Positions 33,244-42,502 of a stretch of DNA of 64,000 nucleotides are shown piece by piece. The notes beneath the pieces are model-generated. The model was not told the origin of the DNA and made no database searches. It saw nothing but the letters and a program-made list of their open reading frames with translations. How positions within the stretch are numbered: position 1 is the first letter of the stretch; the number at the start of each line of letters is the position of its first letter. Origin of the DNA: Rhodocyclaceae bacterium (GTDB taxonomy: Bacteria; Pseudomonadota; Gammaproteobacteria; Burkholderiales; Rhodocyclaceae); NCBI GenBank assembly GCA_028713915.1, contig JAQTNK010000001.1, positions 1 to 64,000 of the forward strand, in the 5' to 3' direction. The translations under genes and the position numbers were made by a program.

Positions 33244-33325
33244 GATGTCCTCCGTTTCCTATGGCTTCCAGTTTGCTTCCCTGATCCGCACTGATCACCG
33301 ATGGGTTGATGTTGCTCTTGCCCAT
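33236..33325 (-). CDS. Putative 29-residue small protein upstream of DUF485-actP
   Basis: ATG at 33325 has an excellent GGAGGAG ribosome-binding site 8 nt upstream; the ORF (MGKSNINPSVISADQGSKLE then a Gly/His-rich tail) ends inside the start region of the DUF485 gene, overlapping by 8 nt. Both the strong ribosome-binding site and the tight overlap argue for translation, possibly as a coupling leader peptide. No known family was recognised. Confidence 0.5.
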   Translation of the reverse strand: MGKSNINPSVISADQGSKLEAIGNGGHHV

Positions 33326-33505
33326 TATGTTGTCTCCTCCACAAAATATTACTTTTTCAAGTTATATCGAAATGCTTACTGCCGTCTTACATGGTGGAGT
33401 TTTCTGCGCCAAGCCCCGCCGCACGGCGGGTGCGCTCGGTCTCTTTTTGCGCATGGCGGGCCAGCGTTTTTGACGATTTCCGCTGCGCCGCAGCAACGCG
33501 GCGCC

Positions 33506-33793
33506 TCAGCTCTGCAACGCCCGCTTTACGTAGGCCAGCAGTATCCAGAGCCAGAAGAGGACGAAGAACGCGACATACGGCAGATGGCGGTCGATGATGC
33601 GCTGCGGCACGACGAGACGCGCCGCGCGCAGCGTGGGCCCGGTGATTATCAGGAAGAGGCGATAAATCGGGTTGCCGGCGCGGCCGGCTCCGGCGACGAG
33701 CGCCAAAACCCCCTGTCCGAGCAGGGCGAGCATCGCCACCTCGACGACGGCGCGCGCGGCGCCGACGACGGCGACGGCTAGGCTGCCGGCCAC
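33506..33793 (-). CDS. YggT-like small membrane protein
   Basis: 95 residues from a GTG with no clear ribosome-binding site; ATG at 33733 with GAGG upstream is an alternative start. Two hydrophobic segments flank GNPIYRLFLIITGPTLRAAR, which resembles the YggT (YGGT) family core, and VPQRIIDRHLPYVAFFVLFW follows. The family is linked to envelope or division proteins; function here is unknown. It follows the DUF4212 gene after 13 nt. Confidence 0.62.
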   Translation of the reverse strand: MAGSLAVAVVGAARAVVEVAMLALLGQGVLALVAGAGRAGNPIYRLFLIITGPTLRAARLVVPQRIIDRHLPYVAFFVLFWLWILLAYVKRALQS

Positions 33794-33806
33794 TGCAGTG
33801 CGCCGC

Positions 33807-34073
33807 TCATTCGTCTTCCCCTTCGTGGACGCCGTAGTTCTTGTCCAGGTTGTTCATGTAGTGGAAGTAGAACAATATGATCAATACATAGACGACGAGC
33901 GCCCCCTGGGCCGCCACGTAGAACCCCAGCGGAAAGCCGAGGATGACCACGGTGTTGAGTTCGCCGGCAAAATAGCTGCCGACGAAGGTGACGACAAACC
34001 ACAGCGCCAGCAGCGCCGCGGTGATCGACAGATTCTTGTGCCAGTATTCCTGTTGCCTTTGTGTAAGCCGCAT
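33807..34073 (-). CDS. DUF4212 small subunit of a sodium:solute symporter
   Basis: 88 residues from the ATG at 34073, which has GAGGAGG 6 nt upstream. RLTQRQQEYWHKNLSITAAL, then LWFVVTFVGSYFAGELNTVV and the second helix ending FYFHYMNNLDKNYGV match DUF4212. Such proteins are normally encoded next to a symporter of the VC_2705 type; here the neighbours are ActP-type symporters with DUF485 partners. It follows the sensor kinase gene. Confidence 0.87.
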   Translation of the reverse strand: MRLTQRQQEYWHKNLSITAALLALWFVVTFVGSYFAGELNTVVILGFPLGFYVAAQGALVVYVLIILFYFHYMNNLDKNYGVHEGEDE

Positions 34074-34110
34074 CGGTATCCTCCTCAACTTGCGGTTTCC
34101 ATCCCACGCT

Positions 34111-35589
34111 TCAGCCCGAAGCGGCCGCGGCGTCGAGCTCGACGCGGCGGCGCGGGAAGCTGAGCCGCACCAGGGTGCCCTGACCGCCTGACGGCGTCGC
34201 CAGCGTTATGTCGGCGCGATGCAGGTCGGCGATCTCGCGCACGATCGGCAAGCCCAGGCCGCTGCCGTCCGCATCGGTGCCGAGCACCCGGTAGAAGCGT
34301 TCGAAGACACGGCTGCGCTCGGCTTCCGGAATGCCTATGCCGTTGTCCTCGACTTCGAGGAGAGCCCGCGTCCCGGCGCGCGTCATGACCGTGACGCGGC
34401 CGCCGCGCGGCGTGTATTTGATGGCATTGTCGATCAGGTTGTTGAGCAGTTCGCGCAGCAGCGCCGGGACTCCTTCGATCACCAGCGGCCAGCCTGTGCC
34501 CTCGAAGCCGAGGTCGATGCCCGCCGCCATGGCCTGCGGCACCCATTCCTCGGCCACGCGCTTGGCCAGCACTTCAAGGTCGACCGGCTCGACGGAATGA
34601 ATCTTCTCGTGGCTCGCTTCGGCGCGCGCCAGCATGAGCAGCTGGCTGGTCAGGTGGGCCGCGCGTTGCGTCGCGGCGGCGATGCGCACGACGAACTCGC
34701 GCAATTGCTGCGGATCGGTTTCCTCCAGCGCCAGTTCCGTTTGCATTTTCAGGCCGGTCAGCGGCGTCTTCAGCTGGTGCGCCGCATCGGCGATGAAGCG
34801 CTCCTGCGCCTGCAGATTCTCCTCCAGGCGCTGCATCATGTCGTTCAAGGCGAGAATCACGGGGCGCATTTCCTCGGGCACGCCGCGGATCGGAATCGGC
34901 GACAGGTCGCCGGGCCGCCGGCTGCGAATGCGCGCCTGCAGGCGGTTCAGCGGCGCAATGCCGCGCGACAGCCCGAGATAGACGAGGATGACCGCCAGCG
35001 GAATGATGGCGAACTGCGGCAGCAGCACGCCCGAAATAATGCGCGAGGCGAGCGCGCCGCGCTTGTTGCGCGTTTCCGCGACTTGCACCAGCACCGGCAC
35101 GCGCCCGGGCGGCACGGCGAGGAACGAATAGGCGACGCGGATTTCCTCGCCGTTGATGGAATCGTCGCGGAACAGGATTTCGTCGGCGCCGATGTCCCGC
35201 GGAATCTCGGTCCAGGGAATCTCGCGGTCGCCGGCCACCAGCTCGCCGCGCAGGCCGGTCACCTGATAGTAGAGCGTGTCGAACTCGTCGGCCCGCAGCA
35301 TGGCCCGAGCCGGTGCCGGAAAATTCACGCTGACGCGGTTGCCGTCGATCTTGACGAGACGCACGATGGCGGCGACATTCTCCGACAAGGCCTGGTCGTA
35401 CGGCTGGTCCGCGATCTGGTTGGCGACGTGATTGGTGACGGCGATCGAGATCGGCCAGAGAAACAGCAGCGGCGCCAGCATCCAGTCGAGAATTTCCCCG
35501 AACAGGGAGTTCAGTTCGCCGGGCGCGCCGAAGAGCCCGCCGCGGCGGGGCGCGGATGGGGATTTCACGCTACGCTTAGGCGCCGCCAT
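34111..35589 (-). CDS. TctE-like sensor histidine kinase
   Basis: 492 residues. Two membrane helices (about 35-55 and 185-205) bracket a periplasmic domain of the two-component sensor N-terminal type (DQPYDQALSENVAAIVRLVK opening). Then a HAMP-like linker and the kinase core: H-box FIADAAHQLKTPLTGL, N-box NLIDNAIKYTP, DNGIGIPEAE and DGSGLGLPIVREIA. It overlaps the response regulator by 14 nt and is followed by the transporter genes, suggesting control of carboxylate uptake. Confidence 0.9.
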   Translation of the reverse strand: MAAPKRSVKSPSAPRRGGLFGAPGELNSLFGEILDWMLAPLLFLWPISIAVTNHVANQIADQPYDQALSENVAAIVRLVKIDGNRVSVNFPAPARAMLRADEFDTLYYQVTGLRGELVAGDREIPWTEIPRDIGADEILFRDDSINGEEIRVAYSFLAVPPGRVPVLVQVAETRNKRGALASRIISGVLLPQFAIIPLAVILVYLGLSRGIAPLNRLQARIRSRRPGDLSPIPIRGVPEEMRPVILALNDMMQRLEENLQAQERFIADAAHQLKTPLTGLKMQTELALEETDPQQLREFVVRIAAATQRAAHLTSQLLMLARAEASHEKIHSVEPVDLEVLAKRVAEEWVPQAMAAGIDLGFEGTGWPLVIEGVPALLRELLNNLIDNAIKYTPRGGRVTVMTRAGTRALLEVEDNGIGIPEAERSRVFERFYRVLGTDADGSGLGLPIVREIADLHRADITLATPSGGQGTLVRLSFPRRRVELDAAAASG

Positions 35590-36268
35590 CTCCGCTCGTC
35601 GTTCCGGCCAGCTTCTCGAGGCAATAGCCGAGCCCGCGCACGGTGGCGATGCGCACGCCGCTCGGCTCGAGCTTCTTGCGCAGGCGATGGACATAGACTT
35701 CGATGGCGTTGGTGCTGACTTCTTCGCCCCAGCCGCAGAGGTGGTCGACCAGTTGTTCCTTGCTGACGAGCCGGCCGGCGCGCAGCAGCAGGATCTCGAG
35801 CAAGCCCAGTTCGCGCGCCGAGCAGTCGACGACCTGGCCGTCGATGCGGGCGACATGCTCGGCCTGATCGTAAGTCAGCGGACCGAAATCGATCTGCGTC
35901 GGCATGCCGGTGCCGCGACGCGTCAGCGCACGCACGCGCGCTTCCAGTTCGGGTAGCGCGAACGGCTTGGTCAGGTAGTCATCGGCGCCGGCATCGAGGC
36001 CGCGCACGCGATCCTCGATGCCGTCCTGGGCAGTGAGGATCAACACCGGCGTCGGATTCTTGCGGCCGCGCAGGCGCTTCAGGACGTCGATGCCGGACAG
36101 CCGGGGCAGCCCGAGATCGAGGATCAGCAAGTCGTACTGCTGGGCCATCAACGCCGTGTCGGCGTCCGCTCCCGTCACCACGTGGTCGACGGCATAGGCG
36201 GCTTTCTTTAGGGCACGCGACAGGCCGTCGGCGATGATGCGGTCATCTTCGGCGAGAAGAATTCTCAT
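35576..36268 (-). CDS. OmpR-family response regulator (TctD-like)
   Basis: 230 residues from MRILLAEDDRIIADGL; the receiver Asp is in DLLILDLGLPRLSGIDVL, and the Lys region is DDYLTKPFALPELEARVRAL. The C-terminal winged helix has STNAIEVYVHRLRKKL and IATVRGLGYCLEKL. It forms a two-component pair with the downstream kinase. Open frame upstream of 36268 is not receiver-like and is excluded. Confidence 0.92.
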   Translation of the reverse strand: MRILLAEDDRIIADGLSRALKKAAYAVDHVVTGADADTALMAQQYDLLILDLGLPRLSGIDVLKRLRGRKNPTPVLILTAQDGIEDRVRGLDAGADDYLTKPFALPELEARVRALTRRGTGMPTQIDFGPLTYDQAEHVARIDGQVVDCSARELGLLEILLLRAGRLVSKEQLVDHLCGWGEEVSTNAIEVYVHRLRKKLEPSGVRIATVRGLGYCLEKLAGTTSGDGGA

Positions 36269-36491
36269 GGTTAGGCGACCATCGGCTGGCCACCGATGCA
36301 AGTTGCTCGTCAGCGGCCGCCGCGAGCGAGCCGCTGTTCCCCTTTCGGTCTGCGCAGGCGGCTCCCTCATCGGCAACCCGCCCCGGGGAGCAGTGGAATT
36401 GCGGCCGCCCCCAGCCGTTTCTCAATCGGCTGCAAAGTCTAGCATAGGCGCAGGCATCGGCCCGCCCGGCCCGACGCGCGCGGCGCGGCGC

Positions 36492-37049
36492 TCACTTTTG
36501 CGCCAGCCGGCGCAGGCATTCGTCCAGGTCACGGCTGCCGCTGCCCTGGACGTTGCACACGCCCGACAGCTTGGACAAGGATGCTTTCCTGCGGACATAG
36601 GCGGCGGCGAGGAAACTCTCGTCGGTCGACGCCGCCCGTCGCGACTGCACGACGGCTTCCGTCCGCTCCGGCATCCCTGGCTGATCTGCGGCGCTTGGCG
36701 CACGCGACGACGCGAACGCGGCCCTGGACGGCATCGAGGTCACGATGGTACGGGTGTCCGACGTATCGGCATAGTCGTACGACGGCGGCCTCGCCTTGCC
36801 GATCCAATAAGCGAGCGCGCCGCAAACAACCACGCCGACGACAATCGCCGTGGACTTCAGGAATTTCCGCCAGCCGGCGTACGGACTTGGCTGGCGCGGC
36901 GCCGGCGCGATCCGCGGCACGAAGGACTTCGCCTGGTCTCCTGCCATCTCGTCCGACGACGGCTGCCGCGGCAACGATGCCTGTGGAATTTTCGACTTCT
37001 TCGCCTTGACGTAGCCGACGATCCGCCTTGTAACCATTGTCGTGCCCAT
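36492..37049 (-). CDS. One-TM protein of unknown function, riboswitch-associated
   Basis: 185 residues from the ATG at 37049, supported by GGAGA 5 nt upstream; TTG at 37097 is a possible longer start. A basic N-terminus (TTMVTRRIVGYVKAKKSKI), one transmembrane helix (about 77-97, STAIVVGVVVCGALAYWIG), then a Ser/Arg-rich region and a C-terminal SGVCNVQGSGSRDLDECLRR with two Cys. No family recognised. It is the only gene downstream of the c-di-GMP-I riboswitch, so it is probably induced or repressed by cyclic-di-GMP. No partner gene is visible. Confidence 0.7.
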   Translation of the reverse strand: MGTTMVTRRIVGYVKAKKSKIPQASLPRQPSSDEMAGDQAKSFVPRIAPAPRQPSPYAGWRKFLKSTAIVVGVVVCGALAYWIGKARPPSYDYADTSDTRTIVTSMPSRAAFASSRAPSAADQPGMPERTEAVVQSRRAASTDESFLAAAYVRRKASLSKLSGVCNVQGSGSRDLDECLRRLAQK

Positions 37050-37230
37050 GCGCGTCTCCACAGAAGCCGCAACGCCAAAGCGCGCGACGGCGGCCAAGGC
37101 CGGTCGAACGACAGGGCATGGCGCGCAGGCGAGGAAATACAGCAGGACAGGGAAACCGCAGGGAAACGCGACCCGAACCGACTCGCCCGTTAGTGCACGG
37201 CGGCGGCGTGGCGATCGAACGTCTTACCTA

Positions 37231-37325
37231 GCCTGGCGGTTCCGCTGTCCTGGAGTGCTTGTTCGGGGCACCCTGTAGACCGGTGACTTTGCGTCCCCGC
37301 CTTTCGACGGGTTTGCCGTGTTTCA
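37231..37325 (-). ncRNA. Cyclic-di-GMP-I (GEMM-I) riboswitch
   Basis: On the minus strand the GEMM-I conserved core is present in order: GGCAAACC (37317-37310), CGAAAG (37306-37301), GGACGCAAAG (37296-37287), then CCGGTCTA (37283-37276), a short hairpin GTGC...GCAC, and CAGCGG...ACCG toward the 3' end. Order and spacing match the c-di-GMP-I class. A promoter lies directly upstream. Between it and the ATG at 37049 there are about 180 nt without a clear intrinsic terminator, so the output (transcription or translation) cannot be read. Confidence 0.9.
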
Positions 37326-37344
37326 GTAGGCCAATATGGCTTTG

Positions 37345-37372
37345 AGTATAGGGGAACGGGGATCCTTTGCAA
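37345..37372 (-). promoter_or_regulatory. Promoter of the riboswitch transcript
   Basis: TTGCAA (37372-37367), 16-nt spacer, TATACT (37350-37345) on the minus strand. The expected start (~37338) is about a dozen bases before the riboswitch core, which fits. Confidence 0.72.
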
Positions 37373-37424
37373 GGAATGTTTCGGCACGCCGACAGGCAAG
37401 GCTCGCGCGCCTGCCGCCGAAATG

Positions 37425-37450
37425 AAAAACGCCCCGCAAGATGCGGGGCG
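37425..37450 (-). terminator. groEL terminator
   Basis: Nine-base-pair stem CGCCCCGCA / TGCGGGGCG with an AGA loop, followed on the minus strand by five T. It lies about 95 nt past the groEL stop. Confidence 0.88.
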
Positions 37451-37544
37451 CTCGGCAGCGGGTGCTCGCAAAATCAGGCGGCCGCATGACCGTCCGCTTG
37501 ATTTCGGCGAGCTATTGCGGCGGCTGTCGCCGGCCGCAACGACA

Positions 37545-39215
<1,671 letters not shown>

Positions 39216-39237
39216 TCAGTTATGCGGACGACGCGGC

Positions 39238-39528
39238 TCAGGCTTCGATGATGCCGATGATGTCTTCTTCGCGCATCTGCAGGTACTCTTCGCCGTCCAT
39301 CTTGAAAGCCTGGCCGGAATACTTGCCGAAAAGCACGCGATCACCCTTCTTCACGGCCATCGGACGAACCTTGCCGTCATCCAGGATCTTGCCGTTGCCC
39401 ACGGCGAGAATTTCGCCCTGGTCGGGCTTCTCGCCTGCGGAATCGGGAATCACAATGCCACTGGCCGTGGTGCGCTCGGCTTCGACGCGCTTAACAATCA
39501 CACGGTCGTGCAAAGGACGAATTTTCAT
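39238..39528 (-). CDS. groES: Co-chaperonin GroES
   Basis: 96 residues with [20 protein letters not shown], the mobile loop [34 protein letters not shown] and [18 protein letters not shown]. Heptameric lid of GroEL. AGGAG lies just upstream of the ATG, and CIRCE plus a heat-shock promoter are 77-130 nt upstream. Confidence 0.98.
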   Translation of the reverse strand: MKIRPLHDRVIVKRVEAERTTASGIVIPDSAGEKPDQGEILAVGNGKILDDGKVRPMAVKKGDRVLFGKYSGQAFKMDGEEYLQMREEDIIGIIEA

Positions 39529-39604
39529 GGAGTTAGCTCCTTTGTGCTGACGATATTGAATGGCGGGGACACCCCGACCGGTCGGAAATGGCGGGCAGCC
39601 TTTG

Positions 39605-39631
39605 TTAGCACTCGCCGCCAGTGAGTGCTAA
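39605..39631 (-). promoter_or_regulatory. CIRCE operator (HrcA site)
   Basis: TTAGCACTC, nine bases, GAGTGCTAA: a perfect CIRCE inverted repeat, placed just downstream of the groES promoter. HrcA repression of groESL is the known function of this element. Confidence 0.96.
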
Positions 39632-39660
39632 TAGTATGGGGTCGTGGTCAAGATTTCAAG
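39631..39660 (-). promoter_or_regulatory. groESL promoter (sigma-32-like, overlapping sigma-70-like)
   Basis: Minus-strand CTTGAA (39660-39655), 13-nt gap, CCCCAT (39641-39636) fits the sigma-32 pattern. TTGAAA, 17 nt, TACTAT overlaps it in sigma-70 style. The CIRCE repeat begins where the TACTAT ends, so HrcA would block initiation. Confidence 0.8.
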
Positions 39661-39754
39661 GGGCGACGCCAGTTTTAGTGCGGCAAAGGTTCAACAAATT
39701 CGCCGGCGTGCGCGTCGCCGCAGGTTTTCCTAGCGACTTTCCGGTAGGTCGCGA

Positions 39755-39770
39755 TACCCAGATCTGGGTA
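39755..39770. repeat. Perfect 16-bp palindrome
   Basis: TACCCAGATCTGGGTA, a perfect dyad with no loop, in the gap between the groESL promoter and the next gene. It looks like a dimeric-regulator site, but no partner is known. Confidence 0.5.
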
Positions 39771-39927
39771 CGCGGCCTAAGCCCGGATTAACGGACCCAA
39801 TACCCGCCCCGGTCGCCTTTGGTTATGGGGCGGCGCTGCGATTCCCCATGCTTTCAATCGGCTACCCTAGCCTGTCGACGTCAATTCCAGCAAATCCAAG
39901 CAAAATAGTCGGATTTAAAATTCGCAT

Positions 39928-39956
39928 TTGGCATTATTCCCCCCTCTCGCTAGAGT
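39928..39956 (+). promoter_or_regulatory. Putative promoter of the 40033 gene
   Basis: TTGGCA (39928-39933), 17-nt spacer, TAGAGT (39951-39956). Start site expected near 39963, about 70 nt before the ATG. Confidence 0.5.
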
Positions 39957-40032
39957 GCCATTACCGTATATCGGCGGCCCCAGGCCAAGTGCAGAAGTCG
40001 ATGCACATGCGGAAACAGGAAAGGAACCAGCC

Positions 40033-40605
40033 ATGCGCCCCAACCCTAATCTGCCGCCAGCACCGGCCGCATCGCAGTCCGGCGCCCATCGCAACGATGC
40101 GGATCGGTGGCCGACGCCGCCCTGGTGGTCGGCAGATCGCGAGCGGTTGGATGCTCTCATCCGCAGGCGGCAAGAAATCTACCGTCGCGACCAGGCGATG
40201 ACGAAGAAGGCGCAATCGGCGGGAATAGCCACCGTGCTGGCGGCCATTTCCGTCTACAGCGCCGACGCCGCAGGCGCCGTGGTCATCCCGATGGGCCGGG
40301 GTTTTCTCGTCCTGTTCGTCGCGCTTCTGCTGGTCAGCATTGCGGCTTGGCTGATCGACGACCGGCTCGTTCAACAAATCCGCGACGTCCGGATGCGCTC
40401 GCAGCTTTGGCTCGACCTTGTCCATGCCGTCAGGCAGGGTTGCATCGATGTGACGCAGCTCCACGCCAGTTCATGCGACGAAACCGAAGCCGAGCGCCTG
40501 TTGCGCAAGGAAGTCGCCGTCGCCGCGCAGTACCAGAGCTCAGAAGCGACGCTTGCGCCGCATCTGCCGATTTTCGGCCACTGTTTTACGCTGCAAAAAG
40601 CGTAG
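40033..40605 (+). CDS. Two-TM protein of unknown function
   Basis: 190 residues; the ATG at 40033 has AGGAA-type purines upstream, whereas the frame open before it is not convincing. A Pro-rich soluble N-terminus with PTPPWWSADRERLDAL, then a membrane hairpin: about 78-95 (ATVLAAISVYSADAAGAVV) and 98-115 (GFLVLFVALLLVSIAAWLI). The C-terminal region contains VHAVRQGCIDVTQLHASSCD. No family recognised. It is immediately upstream of a broken EAL gene. Confidence 0.65.
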   Translation: MRPNPNLPPAPAASQSGAHRNDADRWPTPPWWSADRERLDALIRRRQEIYRRDQAMTKKAQSAGIATVLAAISVYSADAAGAVVIPMGRGFLVLFVALLLVSIAAWLIDDRLVQQIRDVRMRSQLWLDLVHAVRQGCIDVTQLHASSCDETEAERLLRKEVAVAAQYQSSEATLAPHLPIFGHCFTLQKA

Positions 40606-40628
40606 CGCGCATCGCGTTGCAACGCGCG

Positions 40629-40973
40629 ATGGTCCGGCGCGTCGACGTCTTGGTTCTCGATGGCCGCGAAGCCATCAACGCTCTCGGCGACCACAAGATA
40701 GCGGCAGCCATGAAGAAGCGCCTTGCGGCAGGCGGCGGCGATTTCGAAGCTTATTTCCAGCCGCAGGTGGATATCTGTTCTGGCCTCCCGCGGGGCGTCG
40801 AAGCCCTTGCGCGCTGGCGTCCCGACGCCGTCAATGTGTCGCCCCGACAAAGCCGACCAGGGGACCTCCTGCGCATGGTCACCGACATCCTGGCAAGCGA
40901 AAACCTGTGTCCCGGCGATATCGAGCTCGAGATCGCCATCGACGCTTTCGGTACGGGGATGTCGACGGCTTGA
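40629..40973 (+). pseudogene. Degenerate EAL-domain (c-di-GMP phosphodiesterase) remnant
   Basis: The frame encodes FEAYFQPQVDICSGLPRGVE, continuing ALARWR, which is the start of an EAL domain (the EAL motif reads EAL). It then jumps to VNVSPRQSRPGDLLRMVTDI, and later GDIELEI-AIDAFGTGMSTA, which are distant EAL segments. Roughly 55 residues between the first two blocks and ~30 between the last two are missing compared with a normal ~240-residue EAL domain, and the frame stops soon after. Internal deletions in frame make it a relic, not an active enzyme. Confidence 0.65.
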
Positions 40974-41050
40974 CCGACGGTACGGCGACCCGCTCGCTAT
41001 TTTGTCTGCTGCGGGCGATCAATCTGCGCCTGGCTTCGTTAAGATTGCGC

Positions 41051-42502
41051 ATGCAGAAAGAAATGCGCCATCTACTCGCAGCCGCCTTCCTAACCGCCTT
41101 TCTAACGGGAAACCTCCGCGCGGGTCCGGCCGCCGCGGCAGTCGATACCGGCTTGCCTGCCGCCGTGGCCGTCGCCCTGAAGTCGGTCGCCATTCCATCC
41201 AGCGCCGTCGCCGTCTATGTCGAGGAAGTCGGATCCGCGACGCCGCGCCTCAGCGTCAATGCCGAGCAGCCAATGAATCCGGCCTCGGTAATGAAGCTTG
41301 TCACCACTTTCGCCGCGCTGGAGATGCTCGGTCCCGCCTATACGTGGAAGACCGAGGCCCGCATCGACGCGCCGGTGGCAAACGGCACGCTGGCGGGAAA
41401 TCTCTACCTCAAAGGCGGCGGCGACCCGAAGCTGACATTCGAGCAATTCTGGCTGCTGCTGCGGCAATTGCGCGCCCAGGGCATTCGCGACATCGACGGC
41501 GATCTGGTATTGGACCGCAGCATTTTCCAGTTGCCGGCGGTTGACGCTGCCGCCTTCGACGACCAGCCCCTGCGACCTTACAACGTCAGCCCCGACGGCC
41601 TGCTCGTGGGCTTCAAGGCAATACGGCTCGACCTGATGCCCGATGCCGTGACAAGGGCAGTGCAACTCGCCGTCGACCCGCAGCCCGCGAATCTCGACAT
41701 CGTCAACCGCATCCGCCTGGGCAGCCACGCCTGCGGCGACTGGAAGGATGGCTTGCGCGCCGACATTTCCCAGCGGGCCGAACGCTTCCGCCTGGTGCTC
41801 ACGGGCAGCTACCCGGCCGCTTGCGGCCAGAAGAACTGGCAACTCGGCATCATGCCGCACGACCTTTATGTCCGCGGCGTCTTCGAGCAACTCTGGCGCG
41901 AGCTGGGCGGCAGCATCAAGGGCGGCGTGCGCGACGCAGCGGCGCCGCCGAGCGCACGGTTGATCGCGACCATCGAGTCGCCGGGCCTCGCCGACATCGT
42001 GCGCGACATCAACAAGTTCTCGAACAACGTCATGGCGCGGCAGGTGTATCTGACGCTGGGCTTGGCGAGCGGGAAGCGGCCGGTGCGGCCTGCGGATGCC
42101 GAAGCAGCGATCCGCACCTGGCTCGATGGCCATGGCCTGGCCTTCCCCGACATGGTCATCGAGAATGGCTGCGGCCTTTCGCGCCAGGAACGACTGAGCG
42201 CCGAAGATCTCGGACGTCTGCTGCAATCCGCCTGGAAAAGCCCGCTGATGCCGGAATTCGTCGCCTCGCTGCCGCTCGCCGCCGTCGACGGCACCATGAA
42301 GAAGCGCTTCAACGGCAACGACGCCGCGGGGCAAATGCACATCAAGACCGGCACGCTCGACGGCGTCAAGGCCATCGCCGGCTATGTCCTCGATCGCAAC
42401 GGACGCAACCAGTCCGTCGTGTTCATCATCAACCACGCCAACGCGCAGGCCGGCCAGGCCGCCGAGGACGCGCTGCTGCAGTGGGTCTACGACGCCAAGT
42501 AG
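41051..42502 (+). CDS. dacB: D-alanyl-D-alanine carboxypeptidase/endopeptidase PBP4
   Basis: Peptidase S13, periplasmic peptidoglycan DD-carboxypeptidase/endopeptidase; 483 residues from ATG 41051 (ATG 41063 is an alternative). A cleavable signal peptide (LLAAAFLTAFLTGNLRAGPA) precedes the active-site motifs: SxxK in NPASVMKLVTTFAAL, SxN in INKFSNNVMARQ, and KTG in MHIKTGTLDGVKAIAGY. YLKGGGDPKL and VIENGCGLSRQERLSA are further S13 landmarks. It converges with the lpxH-like gene, the 3' ends overlapping by 16 nt. Confidence 0.95.
   Translation: MQKEMRHLLAAAFLTAFLTGNLRAGPAAAAVDTGLPAAVAVALKSVAIPSSAVAVYVEEVGSATPRLSVNAEQPMNPASVMKLVTTFAALEMLGPAYTWKTEARIDAPVANGTLAGNLYLKGGGDPKLTFEQFWLLLRQLRAQGIRDIDGDLVLDRSIFQLPAVDAAAFDDQPLRPYNVSPDGLLVGFKAIRLDLMPDAVTRAVQLAVDPQPANLDIVNRIRLGSHACGDWKDGLRADISQRAERFRLVLTGSYPAACGQKNWQLGIMPHDLYVRGVFEQLWRELGGSIKGGVRDAAAPPSARLIATIESPGLADIVRDINKFSNNVMARQVYLTLGLASGKRPVRPADAEAAIRTWLDGHGLAFPDMVIENGCGLSRQERLSAEDLGRLLQSAWKSPLMPEFVASLPLAAVDGTMKKRFNGNDAAGQMHIKTGTLDGVKAIAGYVLDRNGRNQSVVFIINHANAQAGQAAEDALLQWVYDAK

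Larger units (their letters stand above)
39661..40032. other. 372-nt intergenic region, groESL to the 40033 gene
   Basis: No gene recognised. It holds a 16-bp palindrome (39755-39770) and a promoter (39928-39956) listed separately. The segment 39890-39950 is AT-richer than the flanks. Confidence 0.55.
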
